Part shown: piece by piece, positions 24,964 through 33,447 of the stretch
Layout of the letters: every line of letters starts with the position of its first letter
Position numbering within the stretch: position 1 is the first letter of the stretch
From: UBA7359 sp041689615
GTDB lineage: Bacteria; Pseudomonadota; Gammaproteobacteria; Eutrophobiales; Eutrophobiaceae
Length of the DNA: 34,967 nucleotides
Reading direction: 5' to 3'
Assembly (NCBI GenBank): GCA_041689615.1
Contig: JBDNFW010000029.1
Span: forward strand, 1 to 34,967
Notes under the pieces: model-generated
Seen by the model: only the letters and a program-made list of their open reading frames with translations
Told to the model about the DNA's origin: nothing
Database searches by the model: none
Made by a program: the position numbers and the translations under genes

Positions 24964-25318
24964 GATAACTCTCCCTGTAAATTTAAGGAGTCCTCTGAAG
25001 GACAGATACTTGATAGTATAGATGTAATATTTGTCCTTTTCTGAGAATCACACTATTTAGTTATGTCTTCTGGATTAGAATGCAAAAAGCTAATAATAGC
25101 TCCCAATAAGACTTCCTCATTGTTCTTGGCTATAGAACATTGAGTGATATTTTCTGGAAGATAAGATGCTGATAAATAAAATAATAAATTAGTGTCCAAG
25201 TTAGCTAAAACTTAAGTCTACTATGCAACAAAAAACATTAGTTTTGCATTTTTAGACCATATGATTGCCATATTTAAATTACAAAATAATAAAAGTGCCT
25301 CAAAACATATCTTATTTT
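24964..25318. other. Non-coding AT-rich stretch between the membrane-protein gene and the palindromic element
   Basis: This region separates the minus-strand membrane-protein gene from repeat copy B and holds no gene I can support. The only suggestive feature is an open minus-strand frame at 25053-25211 of about 52 codons, with no ATG or ribosome binding site, ending EVLLGAIISFLHSNPEDITK. It could be the tail of a decayed gene. The promoter of the membrane-protein gene should lie in its left part. Confidence 0.4.
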
Positions 25319-25424
25319 TGTGAGAGCAAGGAAGCGCCGCGCGGAAAACCGGAATGTATATGTTAATACATGAGGACATCGTACTCTGTGAGTATTTGAG
25401 CACGGAGCTGACGCCGCGCTCACG
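25319..25424. repeat. Palindromic element upstream of ruvB (copy B)
   Basis: The element is bounded by GTGAGAGC near 25320 and GCGCTCAC near 25417-25424, which pair at seven of eight positions. Inside lie a GC-rich arm repeated near both ends (GCGCCGCGC and CGCCGCGC), the core AATGTAT...ATACATGAGGAC with the same 5-bp TGTAT/ATACA stem as copy A, and a small hairpin TACTC-TGT-GAGTA (25382-25394). It ends about 60 bases before the ruvB start, so it lies in the ruvB leader or promoter region. Confidence 0.55.
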
Positions 25425-25486
25425 AGAAGAAGGTATGTTTTGCGGTATCTTTTTAATACGTTTACAGGGAAAATAGACACCTTACC

Positions 25487-26530
25487 ATGGTCGAACCAAA
25501 CGAAGTTATCTCACCCCAAAACTCAGCCGAAGATGATGTTGCTGATAACGCTCTGCGCCCAAAACGTCTACAGGACTATCTTGGCCAAGCTTCTGTTCAT
25601 GAACAAATGGGAATCTTTATCGATGCTGCGCGACAACGTGCTGAATCATTAGATCATGTTTTAATCTTTGGCCCTCCGGGTTTAGGTAAAACAACGCTGG
25701 CACATATTATTGCTAACGAAATGGGCGTTAATATGCGACAAACTTCTGGCCCTGTGCTTGAACGACCCGGCGATCTCGCCGCACTGTTAACTAATCTTGA
25801 ACCACACGATGTTCTTTTTATTGATGAGATACACCGTCTTGGCGCTGTCGTTGAGGAAGTGTTGTATCCGGCAATGGAAGACTATCAAATTGACATCATG
25901 ATTGGTGAAGGCCCCGCTGCCCGCGCAATTAAACTTGATGTACCGCCTTTTACTCTAGTTGGCGCAACAACCCGCGCGGGATTATTAACATCTCCCTTAC
26001 GTGATCGTTTCGGTATTGTGCAACGTCTGGAGTTTTATTCGCCAAAAGAACTGGGTGAGATTATTTTGCGTTCAGCAAAGATTCTCGAAGTAGAGATTGC
26101 AGAGAAAGGTGCTGCCGAAATTGCTGCGCGTTCTCGTGGTACACCGCGAATTGCTAATCGCTTATTACGTCGCGTCCGTGATTATGCGCAAGTAAAAGGA
26201 GACGGTGTTATTACTGGCGACATCGCTTCACTCGCGTTGGATATGTTGAACGTGGATGCACATGGTTTTGATATGATGGATCGCAAGTTATTACTCGCCA
26301 TATTACAAAAATTTGATGGTGGGCCTGTTGGTGTTGATAGTCTTGCTGCTGCCATTAGTGAAGAACGAGATACAATTGAAGATGTACTTGAGCCTTATTT
26401 AATACAACAAGGTTTTTTAATGCGCACGTCAAGAGGACGTATAGCGACGCGAACGGCCTGGCAACACTTTGGGCTCGATGTACCGAAAGACCTGATAAAA
26501 GAAGATGATTTATTTAATGACACTGAATAG
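25487..26530 (+). CDS. ruvB: Holliday junction branch-migration ATPase RuvB
   Basis: A 347-residue AAA+ ATPase. Walker A is FGPPGLGKTT (61-70) and Walker B FIDEIHRL (111-118). Sensor 1 is in VGATTRAGLL and the arginine finger in SPLRDRFGI. The C-terminal winged helix ends with GFLMRTSRGRIATRTAWQHF. RuvB hexamers drive branch migration with RuvA. Unusually, it is separated from ruvA by 1.1 kb, so it must have its own promoter. Confidence 0.97.
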   Translation: MVEPNEVISPQNSAEDDVADNALRPKRLQDYLGQASVHEQMGIFIDAARQRAESLDHVLIFGPPGLGKTTLAHIIANEMGVNMRQTSGPVLERPGDLAALLTNLEPHDVLFIDEIHRLGAVVEEVLYPAMEDYQIDIMIGEGPAARAIKLDVPPFTLVGATTRAGLLTSPLRDRFGIVQRLEFYSPKELGEIILRSAKILEVEIAEKGAAEIAARSRGTPRIANRLLRRVRDYAQVKGDGVITGDIASLALDMLNVDAHGFDMMDRKLLLAILQKFDGGPVGVDSLAAAISEERDTIEDVLEPYLIQQGFLMRTSRGRIATRTAWQHFGLDVPKDLIKEDDLFNDTE

Positions 26531-26551
26531 TGATAAGAAAGTTTAATTAAA

Positions 26552-26962
26552 GTGGGCGCAGAATTTAAATGGCAAGTACGAGTCTATTATGAAGACACGG
26601 ATGCCGGTGGCGTTGTATTTTATGCAAACTATTTACGTTTCATGGAACGCGCACGAACAGAATGGTTACGAAGCGTTGGATTTGAACACGAACAACTTAT
26701 TAACGAACATGGAATAATATTCGCCGTGAAAAATGTGACGATTGATTATAAAAAACCAGGACGACTTGATGATCTACTAACCGTAACATCAACATTATTA
26801 CATCATCGCGGTGCCAGCATTACGTTTCAACAGTTTATAAAAAACGAAAAAGATGAATTACTGACACAGGCAGAAGTGAAAGTGGCCTGTTTAAACGCAA
26901 CAACATTAAAAGCATCACCGATGCCTGAAGCATTACTCACGGAGCTCGCAAATGACCACTGA
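26552..26962 (+). CDS. ybgC: Acyl-CoA thioesterase YbgC of the Tol-Pal cluster
   Basis: A 136-residue hot-dog-fold thioesterase starting at GTG. The active-site region VYYEDTDAGGVVFYANYLRF carries the catalytic Asp, and ERARTEWLRS follows, both family hallmarks. YbgC hydrolyses acyl-CoA and is linked to phospholipid metabolism at the inner membrane. It begins 21 bases after ruvB and overlaps tolQ by 11 bases, so it is the first gene of the tol-pal operon. Confidence 0.94.
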   Translation: MGAEFKWQVRVYYEDTDAGGVVFYANYLRFMERARTEWLRSVGFEHEQLINEHGIIFAVKNVTIDYKKPGRLDDLLTVTSTLLHHRGASITFQQFIKNEKDELLTQAEVKVACLNATTLKASPMPEALLTELANDH

Positions 26963-27626
26963 TCATTCAATTATTGATCTTGTACTCAACGCCAGTTTAC
27001 TGGTTCAACTCGTCATGTTGATACTGATAATGGCCTCTGTCGTTTCATGGACAATGATATTTAATAAATACGTCATACTAAAACGCGCAAGAAGAGACGC
27101 TGAAGATTTTGAAGAACAATTCTGGTCAGTTGAAGATCTCAGTCCTTTATATACAAAAATTTCAAACCGGCATCATGAGACTAGTGGCATGGAAAAAATA
27201 TTTGAAGCCGGCTTTAAAGAGTTTGCACGCTTAAATAAACAAGAAAACATTGACCCTGATGCCGTGATTGATGGTTCACAGCGTTCTATGCGTATCGCTA
27301 TGAATAAAGAAATGGATCACCTTGAAACTAATCTTTCTTTTCTGGCAACGGTGGGTTCAACCAGTCCTTATGTGGGTTTGTTCGGTACTGTCTGGGGCAT
27401 CATGAATAGCTTTCAGGCTTTAAGCACTGTGCAGCAAGCCACTATTGCAATGGTTGCTCCAGGCATTAGTGAAGCACTGGTTGCAACGGCGATGGGCTTG
27501 TTCGCCGCTATTCCTGCGGTTGTTGCCTATAATCGTTATTCCTATGACGTAGAACGATTAATAAATCATTATGATAATTTTATGGAAGAATTTTCTTCAA
27601 TCTTACATCGACATGCTCATTCATAA
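26952..27626 (+). CDS. tolQ: Tol-Pal system inner-membrane motor protein TolQ
   Basis: A 224-residue ExbB/TolQ-family protein with three membrane helices: about 15-38, then two near 130-150 and 165-190 after a cytoplasmic loop. The family block TVGSTSPYVGLFGTVWGIMN in the second helix region and PGISEALVATAMGLFAAIPA in the third are intact, with the pore-lining Thr residues. Together with TolR it forms the proton-driven stator that energises TolA. Confidence 0.96.
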   Translation: MTTDHSIIDLVLNASLLVQLVMLILIMASVVSWTMIFNKYVILKRARRDAEDFEEQFWSVEDLSPLYTKISNRHHETSGMEKIFEAGFKEFARLNKQENIDPDAVIDGSQRSMRIAMNKEMDHLETNLSFLATVGSTSPYVGLFGTVWGIMNSFQALSTVQQATIAMVAPGISEALVATAMGLFAAIPAVVAYNRYSYDVERLINHYDNFMEEFSSILHRHAHS

Positions 27627-27651
27627 GGTAAATCGTTAAGCGCATAAAACT

Positions 27652-28074
27652 ATGAGACAACGAATTAAAAAACGCCCAATGTCTGAAATCAATGTTGTAC
27701 CATACATTGATGTGATGCTGGTGTTGCTCATTATCTTTATGGTGACAGCACCTCTTTTAAGTCAGGGTATTAAAGTTGATTTACCGCAAACTGCATCTGA
27801 ACCATTGCCGCCGAATGAAAAAGAACCGGTGATTGTTAACATTGATAAAAACGGAAACTTTTTTATCAATTATGGGGATGATCAGGATAAGCCGGTAACT
27901 GCAGATGTATTACTCAATCGCGTTAGTGCATTATTAAAATACCAGCCTGATATACCCGTATTGATCGGCGGCGATGCCAATGTGCCTTACGGACAAGTTG
28001 TACAGGCTATGTCTTTACTACAACGAGCCGGCGCTCCCTCTGTCGGCATGATGACGGATCCACCAGAAAAATAA
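27652..28074 (+). CDS. tolR: Tol-Pal system protein TolR
   Basis: A 140-residue ExbD/TolR-family protein with one membrane helix (about 18-36). The proton-carrying Asp20 is in PYIDVMLVLLIIFMV. A periplasmic domain follows, with family strands VDLPQTAS and IPVLIGGDANVPYGQVVQAM. It partners TolQ as the rotor of the proton channel. The ribosome binding site is weak, and the gene probably relies on the preceding tolQ for expression. Confidence 0.95.
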   Translation: MRQRIKKRPMSEINVVPYIDVMLVLLIIFMVTAPLLSQGIKVDLPQTASEPLPPNEKEPVIVNIDKNGNFFINYGDDQDKPVTADVLLNRVSALLKYQPDIPVLIGGDANVPYGQVVQAMSLLQRAGAPSVGMMTDPPEK

Positions 28075-28077
28075 TTT

Positions 28078-29004
28078 ATGCGTGAAAACTGGTTCCTGAC
28101 ATCTCGATCATTATTATTGTCTCTCGTCCTTCATTTAGTTTTGGGCGTGGTACTGATATTTAGTTTTCATTTTTCGTCAAAACCAATACCAACGCCAAAA
28201 CCTGTCGTTAATATTGTTAAAGCAGTAACGGTTGATAAAGAGCAGGTTGAGCTGGAACTCAAACGTTTAAAAGATAAAGACAAAGAAAAGAAAACTGACG
28301 AGTTAAATCGCGAGAAAGAACTTGAAAAGAAAGAGGCGGAAATAAAAGAGAAGCTTCAAAACGAAGAAAAGAAACTGAATGAGATAAAAAAGAAAAAAGA
28401 ACAGGAACAAAAGAAACTACAGGAAGAGAAATTGCGCCTGAAGAAATTAGAAGAAGAAAAAAAGGAACTTGAGAAGAAACAAAAACTCGAAAAAGAAAAG
28501 GCTGAAAAAACTGCGGAAGAAAAAAAGAAGCTGGAAGCCGAAAAGAAAAAACAGGAAGAAGAACAAAAGAAGAATGAAGCTGAGCAGAAAAAGTTAGAGG
28601 AAGAAAAAAAGAAAAAGGCCGAAGAGGAAAAACGTAAAGCGAAAGAGGAAGAAGAACGAAAAGCTCGCGAAAAAGCATTACAGCATGAACTGGAAGCCGA
28701 GCAAAAAGCTGAGCAAGAACAACGCGATCTAACTGAATTACAAAAATATCAGGCCATGATAGCTAGATCGATAGAAAATAAATTTAACCGACTCGGTTTA
28801 GATGAGGGTTTATCCTGCGTTATTCTGATCAGAATGATTGAAGGCGGCAAAGTTGTCGAAGCATCTATAGTAAAATCAAGCGGTAATGATTTATTTGATA
28901 AACGTGCTGAAACTGCCGTATATTCAGCGTCACCGTTACCAGTGCCGGATGAAACAAGAGTATTTGAACAGATGCGTAATATAAGATTCACATTTGAACC
29001 ATAG
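28078..29004 (+). CDS. tolA: Tol-Pal system protein TolA
   Basis: A 308-residue protein with an N-terminal membrane helix (about 11-31) that contains the Ser15-x-x-x-His19 motif used to contact TolQR. A long, nearly uninterrupted Lys/Glu-rich helix (about 48-220) spans the periplasm. The C-terminal domain (about 225-308) has LSCVILIRMIEGGKVVEASI and a late SASPLPVPD, as in TolA domain III, which contacts TolB and Pal. The gene starts three bases after tolR. The repeated AAG/GAA codons explain a spurious long open frame on the opposite strand. Confidence 0.93.
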   Translation: MRENWFLTSRSLLLSLVLHLVLGVVLIFSFHFSSKPIPTPKPVVNIVKAVTVDKEQVELELKRLKDKDKEKKTDELNREKELEKKEAEIKEKLQNEEKKLNEIKKKKEQEQKKLQEEKLRLKKLEEEKKELEKKQKLEKEKAEKTAEEKKKLEAEKKKQEEEQKKNEAEQKKLEEEKKKKAEEEKRKAKEEEERKAREKALQHELEAEQKAEQEQRDLTELQKYQAMIARSIENKFNRLGLDEGLSCVILIRMIEGGKVVEASIVKSSGNDLFDKRAETAVYSASPLPVPDETRVFEQMRNIRFTFEP

Positions 29005-29031
29005 GATGAACTTTAGGATAGAACGCCGATT

Positions 29032-30327
29032 ATGAAATTCTCATTTAAATTATTGATTGCCAGTTGTTTGCTTGTCTCGCTACAAGCGCACGCTGTACTC
29101 GACATTAAAATAACTCAGGGCATTGAACAATCCTTGCCTATCGCTATTGTGCCATTTGGCTGGTCACAAGCCGGTACTGTCGCGCCGATTGATTTAACCT
29201 CTATCATTAGTAATGACCTACAACGAAGTGGTCACTTTGATGTGATGGATGAAAAGGATCTTCCACAACGCCCAACCGAGTATGACGACATTAACTTTGC
29301 TGATTGGCGCAAACTGGGGATGGAAAACATCCTTATTGGCAAACTAAACCTGACTGACACTGGAAGTTATGACATCAGTTTTCGATTAATTGATGTCTAT
29401 CGTGGAAAACAAATCGCCGGTTTTCGTATCCCGGCCAAACCCGATTTACTTCGTCGTGTCGCACATCAAATAAGCGATATCATTTTTGAAAAACTCACCG
29501 GTATGCCCGGCGCATTTGACACTCGTATCGCCTATATCACCGTAAATAAAGTGAAGGAGAAGAAGATTCATTCTCTGCAAATTGCCGATGCGGATGGTTA
29601 TAACGCTCAAATATTGCTCGAATCTCTAGAGCCCTTACTTTCTCCATCCTGGTCAGCCGATGGTAAAAAGCTCGCCTATGTTTCTTTTGAGGGAAAGAAT
29701 TCAGCTATCTATGTTCAGAACGTTTTAACCGGCCAACGTGAGCGGATTTCTGCTTTTGAAGGCATTAACAGCTCGCCGGACTGGTCGCCAGACGGCACTC
29801 GTCTGGCCATGACTTTATCTAAAGATGGCAACACTGAAATCTATGTCATGAACCTTAGCGATAAGTCATTACGGCGCATTACCCAACATGGCGGCATCGA
29901 TACTGAACCAAATTGGTCGCCTAGCGGACAAAAACTAGCTTTCACTTCAGATCGAAGTGGTGGTCCGCAAATCTACGAAGTTAACGTGAATGGCGGGGAG
30001 CCCAAGCGCATCAGTTTTGTAGGCAACTACAATGCGCGACCTGAATATTCGCCTGATGGAAAATTTATCACCTTGGTTCATGGTGTTTCCGGTTCATACC
30101 GTATCGGCTTACTCGAACTTGCAAACAGTTCTATCACCGTATTAACCGATGCGCGACTGGATGAATCTCCCAGTTATGCGCCGAACGGTGGAATGATTAT
30201 TTATGCCACTACCGGTGTTCGAGGTGGTCAATTAGCAGCCGTGTCTACTGATGGACGTATCCATCAACGCCTTGGTTTACAACAAGGTGATGTTCGCGAA
30301 CCGGCATGGGGCCCTTTTTTAAAATAA
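29032..30327 (+). CDS. tolB: Tol-Pal system periplasmic propeller protein TolB
   Basis: A 431-residue periplasmic protein with a signal peptide (about 1-22, ending AHA). The N-terminal domain (IAIVPFGWSQAG, then SGHFDVMDE) is followed by a beta-propeller of PD40 repeats, with recurring P-x-WSPDG-x-x-A blocks (SPSWSADGKKLAYVS, SSPDWSPDGTRLAM, TEPNWSPSGQKLAFTS). TolB shuttles between Pal and TolA. Full family length. Confidence 0.97.
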   Translation: MKFSFKLLIASCLLVSLQAHAVLDIKITQGIEQSLPIAIVPFGWSQAGTVAPIDLTSIISNDLQRSGHFDVMDEKDLPQRPTEYDDINFADWRKLGMENILIGKLNLTDTGSYDISFRLIDVYRGKQIAGFRIPAKPDLLRRVAHQISDIIFEKLTGMPGAFDTRIAYITVNKVKEKKIHSLQIADADGYNAQILLESLEPLLSPSWSADGKKLAYVSFEGKNSAIYVQNVLTGQRERISAFEGINSSPDWSPDGTRLAMTLSKDGNTEIYVMNLSDKSLRRITQHGGIDTEPNWSPSGQKLAFTSDRSGGPQIYEVNVNGGEPKRISFVGNYNARPEYSPDGKFITLVHGVSGSYRIGLLELANSSITVLTDARLDESPSYAPNGGMIIYATTGVRGGQLAAVSTDGRIHQRLGLQQGDVREPAWGPFLK

Positions 30328-30328
30328 G

Positions 30329-30352
30329 TCTTTTGTAGTACTTCTACAGACT
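30329..30352 (+). promoter_or_regulatory. Imperfect hairpin between tolB and pal
   Basis: GTCT...GTAG and CTAC...AGAC pair imperfectly (GTCTTTTGTAG then TTCTACAGAC) just after the tolB stop. It could be a partial terminator or an RNA-processing site that separates pal expression from the upstream tol genes, as in other bacteria where pal has its own promoter. Confidence 0.3.
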
Positions 30353-30417
30353 GGCTTATGAATGTTATGCTGCTCAAGTAGTAGCGTGTTATTAGATGCT
30401 GATAAGGAGAAAAATAA

Positions 30418-30936
30418 ATGTTTATCCGCACATTGTTAGTTTTAAGTTTAGTTGGCCTGCTTTATGGCTGTAGTAGTGAACAAGTTAAGGAAGAAGAACC
30501 AGTTGCTGTTGAAGACCTTAGCAGTGCAAGTAATGATGGGGCTCAGGCTTATAGTACAGACAGCGAATCGACTGGCGGTTTTGACGCACTTGACGATCCA
30601 CAAAGCCCTTTATCTATCCGTATTATTTATTTTGAATACAATAGTAACGAAATAAGTTCGGAATATCGTTCGGCGGTTGAAGCGCATGCTGCTTATCTTA
30701 GCCGTAACCCGAACACATCGGTTACGCTGGAAGGTCATGCTGATGAACGCGGTTCACGCGAATACAATCTGGCGCTTGGTGAAAGCCGTGCATTAGCCAT
30801 AAAACAACAATTGACGTTACTAGGTGCATCATCTAGTCAAATTAGATTGGTCAGTTATGGTGAAGAACGTCCAGCGATTGATGGACATGACGAATCTTCC
30901 TGGCAACAAAATCGACGTGTAGAGATTTTATATTAA
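30418..30936 (+). CDS. pal: Peptidoglycan-associated outer-membrane lipoprotein Pal
   Basis: A 172-residue lipoprotein: the signal peptide ends at Leu-Tyr-Gly-Cys18. A linker rich in Ser, Asp and Glu leads to an OmpA-like domain, with IIYFEYNSNEI and the peptidoglycan-binding segment LEGHADERGSREYNLALGES. AAGGAG precedes the ATG by nine bases. Pal anchors the outer membrane to peptidoglycan and is recycled by TolB. Confidence 0.97.
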   Translation: MFIRTLLVLSLVGLLYGCSSEQVKEEEPVAVEDLSSASNDGAQAYSTDSESTGGFDALDDPQSPLSIRIIYFEYNSNEISSEYRSAVEAHAAYLSRNPNTSVTLEGHADERGSREYNLALGESRALAIKQQLTLLGASSSQIRLVSYGEERPAIDGHDESSWQQNRRVEILY

Positions 30937-30956
30937 TTGTTTAATGGCGTTTCTTT

Positions 30957-31811
30957 ATGCGACTTTTTATTTTTCTAACTAGTTTCTTTATCTTTAATGC
31001 TGCTTTAGCTGGAGACACTGAATCAGATGATAATAGGGCACCAGTGTATGAACCTATTACGCAAGATATAGGCGGACGTTTAGACAAAGTAGAGAAGACG
31101 CTTAATAACAATGCACTACTCGATATGCTTGAGTTACTGGAATCTTTAAAAGTTGAAGTTAGCTCGTTACGCGGTCAAGTTGAAGTACAAACGCATACAA
31201 TAGAACAGCTTAAACAAAAGCAACGTGATTTATATACCGATGTAGATAGTCGTTTACAACGTATTGAGTCAAATAAGTCAGCTGCCAGTAATGAGCCCTT
31301 AGCGTCAGAAGTAGAAGAAACTATCTCGGATACAACCTCAGACTCACAAGAAGCAACTGCAACGAGTGATGAAGAGGTTGTAACTGATGCTGCTAATAAA
31401 GAACCCGCTGACCCGTTAAAATCAGAAGCTGTTTATCAAAAAGCCTTTAAGCTACTTAAAGAGTCTCAATACGATCAGGCACTTGTCGCATTTAAGGACT
31501 TTTTAAAAGATTATCCAAACAGCTCTTTCTCTGACAACGCACAGTATTGGCTTGGTGAAGCTAACTACGTTAAGCAAAATTATGAATCGGCGATTAATGA
31601 ATATCAGGCATTGTTAAGCGCTTATCCAGATAGCCAAAAAGTATCTCATGCTTTATTAAAGATCGGTTACAGTTATGCCGAACTGGGTAATGCAGATGAG
31701 GCAAAGAAAACCTTAAATGAAGTTAAACTTCAATATCCTGGAACGACTGCGGCACGACTTGCTGATGAACGTTTAAGACAAATAGGTTCTGAAAAAGAAT
31801 CTAATACCTAA
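30957..31811 (+). CDS. cpoB: Cell division coordinator CpoB (YbgF)
   Basis: A 284-residue periplasmic protein with a signal peptide (about 1-18). A coiled-coil trimerisation segment follows (about 30-105, with VEVQTHTIEQLKQKQRDLY), then an acidic Thr/Ser/Glu linker, then C-terminal TPR repeats (AFKLLKESQYDQALVAFKDF and the later NYESAINEYQALLSAYPDSQ). CpoB links peptidoglycan synthesis by PBP1B to Tol-driven outer-membrane constriction. It lies 20 bases after pal and one base before queE. Confidence 0.94.
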   Translation: MRLFIFLTSFFIFNAALAGDTESDDNRAPVYEPITQDIGGRLDKVEKTLNNNALLDMLELLESLKVEVSSLRGQVEVQTHTIEQLKQKQRDLYTDVDSRLQRIESNKSAASNEPLASEVEETISDTTSDSQEATATSDEEVVTDAANKEPADPLKSEAVYQKAFKLLKESQYDQALVAFKDFLKDYPNSSFSDNAQYWLGEANYVKQNYESAINEYQALLSAYPDSQKVSHALLKIGYSYAELGNADEAKKTLNEVKLQYPGTTAARLADERLRQIGSEKESNT

Positions 31812-31812
31812 A

Positions 31813-32499
31813 ATGGAACCTCGCGTGCAAGCTGATTCATTGGCGCAAAAACAAGCTCCGTCTGGGTTACGCATTAATGAAATCTTTTTTTCTCTTCAAG
31901 GTGAATCAACCAAAGTTGGCTTACCCACTATATTTATTCGCTTAACCGGTTGCCCGCTTCGTTGTCAGTATTGTGATACAGCCTATGCTTTCCATGATGG
32001 CGAAAAAATGTCTATCGAAAACATCATTCAAGATATTAGCCAATATCGCGCTAAACACGTTACCGTTACCGGCGGCGAGCCGCTGGCACAACGTTCATGT
32101 CATGAATTGCTCTGCAGATTATGCGATGAAGGTTATGATGTTTCATTAGAAACCAGTGGCGCGATTGACATTGCTAATGTTGATGAACGCGTTATGAAAA
32201 TTGTTGATATAAAAACACCGGCTTCAGAAGAAGAAAGTAAAAATAAATTTGAAAATCTTGCCTATTTAAATAAAAACGATCAAATAAAATTTGTTATCTG
32301 CAATCAAGCTGATTACAAATGGGCAAAACAAAAAATAAATGAATTAAAATTAACAGACTATTGTGAAGTTCTTTTGTCACCAGAACATGAATCGCAGAAC
32401 TCAACAGATTTAGCAAACTGGATTTTGGCAGATAGATTAAATGTACGTATGCAAGTACAACTACATAAATATTTGTGGGGCAATGTTCCCGGCAAATAA
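31813..32499 (+). CDS. queE: 7-carboxy-7-deazaguanine synthase QueE
   Basis: A 228-residue radical SAM enzyme. The cluster motif is Cys47-x-x-x-Cys51-x-x-Cys54 (GCPLRCQYCDTAYAF), preceded by EIFFSLQGESTKVGLPTIFI and followed by VTVTGGEPLAQ, both typical of QueE. It converts carboxytetrahydropterin to 7-carboxy-7-deazaguanine, on the way to queuosine in tRNA. It follows cpoB with a single-base gap. Confidence 0.95.
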   Translation: MEPRVQADSLAQKQAPSGLRINEIFFSLQGESTKVGLPTIFIRLTGCPLRCQYCDTAYAFHDGEKMSIENIIQDISQYRAKHVTVTGGEPLAQRSCHELLCRLCDEGYDVSLETSGAIDIANVDERVMKIVDIKTPASEEESKNKFENLAYLNKNDQIKFVICNQADYKWAKQKINELKLTDYCEVLLSPEHESQNSTDLANWILADRLNVRMQVQLHKYLWGNVPGK

Positions 32500-32540
32500 C
32501 CTCAAAACCATTCTTTTATCGAATAACTTTGTTGTAAAAC

Positions 32541-32587
32541 AATTTTCAAATACTCATTTACTAGGTGTAAACTCCGTTTTGAAAATT
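32541..32587 (-). repeat. Palindromic element between queE and queC (copy C)
   Basis: On the minus strand this reads a core CGGAGTTTAC...GTAAATGAGTATT with a 5-bp TTTAC/GTAAA stem, the same layout as module 1 of copy A. It is enclosed by a perfect 10-bp inverted repeat AATTTTCAAA (32541-32550) and TTTGAAAATT (32578-32587). It lies 42 bases after the queE stop and could also act as a hairpin in the queE-queC transcript. Confidence 0.55.
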
Positions 32588-32654
32588 ATTTTACGCCGCG
32601 TTCTTCAATAAAAGCTTTGATTTTGATTATTTTTTAACTATATCTAAAAATATT

Positions 32655-33332
32655 GTGACTAACTTTAACAAAGCAATCGTCCTTGTATCTGGCGGCTTAG
32701 ACTCAACCACCACATTAGCAATAGCAAAAAATCTTGGCTTTGATTGTTATGCATTGAGCTTCGACTATGGTCAACGTCATATCAGTGAGTTGAATGCCGC
32801 TAAAAAAGTGGCCGAATCCTTTAATGTTATTGATTATAAAACCATTAACCTTGATATGAGGCAGATTGGCGGCTCTGCATTAACCGACTCAACAATCGCC
32901 GTACCAGAAGTATATTCCGAAGGTATTCCTGTTACATACGTTCCGGCGCGTAATACAATATTTTTATCTTATGCATTAGCCTGGGCAGAAGTGATTGATG
33001 CTAATGATATTTTTATCGGCGTGAATGCCGTTGACTACTCAGGCTATCCTGATTGCAGACCAGAATACATTAAAGCCTACGAAAAGCTTGCTACACTCGC
33101 AACCAAAGCCGGTGTTGAAGGCGCGTCCTTTAAAATACACACGCCACTAATAGAATTAAGCAAAGCAGAGATTATAAAAAAAGGAATGTCACTTAGTGTT
33201 GATTACGGATTAACCGTGTCTTGCTATCAAGCGGATGATGAAGGAAAAGCCTGTGGCGTTTGTGATTCCTGTCGCTTTAGAAAAGAAGGTTTTGAAGCTG
33301 CAAACATAGCAGACCCGACACACTATCAATAA
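32655..33332 (+). CDS. queC: 7-cyano-7-deazaguanine synthase QueC
   Basis: A 225-residue enzyme starting at GTG. The ATP-pyrophosphatase loop is SGGLDSTT (12-19). The C-terminal zinc site is Cys190, Cys200, Cys203 and Cys206 (CYQADDEGKACGVCDSC). YVPARNTIFLSYALAWAE and GVNAVDYSGYPDCRPEY are family blocks. It makes preQ0 from 7-carboxy-7-deazaguanine, the next step after QueE. The ribosome binding site is not obvious. Confidence 0.95.
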   Translation: MTNFNKAIVLVSGGLDSTTTLAIAKNLGFDCYALSFDYGQRHISELNAAKKVAESFNVIDYKTINLDMRQIGGSALTDSTIAVPEVYSEGIPVTYVPARNTIFLSYALAWAEVIDANDIFIGVNAVDYSGYPDCRPEYIKAYEKLATLATKAGVEGASFKIHTPLIELSKAEIIKKGMSLSVDYGLTVSCYQADDEGKACGVCDSCRFRKEGFEAANIADPTHYQ

Positions 33333-33383
33333 TACGTTACATATTATCGAGCGGACTTTTTACCCCGCGTCCACCTTTATTAA

Positions 33384-33447
33384 GAACATGCGTATACGAT
33401 GTTCAGGATGAACAAGTGTCGCGGATGCATGGATGCATAGGAGCGAC
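33384..33447. repeat. Palindromic element at the truncated end of the integron integrase (copy D)
   Basis: GAACAT (33384-33389) and ATGTTC (33399-33404) flank the palindrome CGTATACG, and GAAC recurs at 33410-33413. Next comes GTCGC (33418-33422), two tandem copies of GGATGCAT (33423-33430 and 33431-33438), and GCGAC (33443-33447). The centre, CAT-GG-ATG followed by GGAGCGAC, matches module 2 of copy A (CAT-GG-ATG then AGAGCGA). The integrase similarity stops near 33463, just beside this element. Confidence 0.5.

Noticed and set aside
25053..25211. Open minus-strand frame ending FLHSNPEDITK
   Set aside because: It has no ATG or ribosome site and is only about 52 codons; it may be a gene remnant but cannot be supported as a CDS. 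The end vaguely recalls Rap1a-type immunity proteins, which I could not substantiate.
28259..28678. 139-codon open frame opposite tolA
   Set aside because: It is the antisense image of the AAG/GAA-rich coiled-coil codons of tolA; its product is low-complexity Phe/Leu/Ser/Pro with no start signal.
32500..32654. Possible preQ1 riboswitch before queC
   Set aside because: No preQ1 aptamer pattern is visible; the only structure there is repeat copy C.
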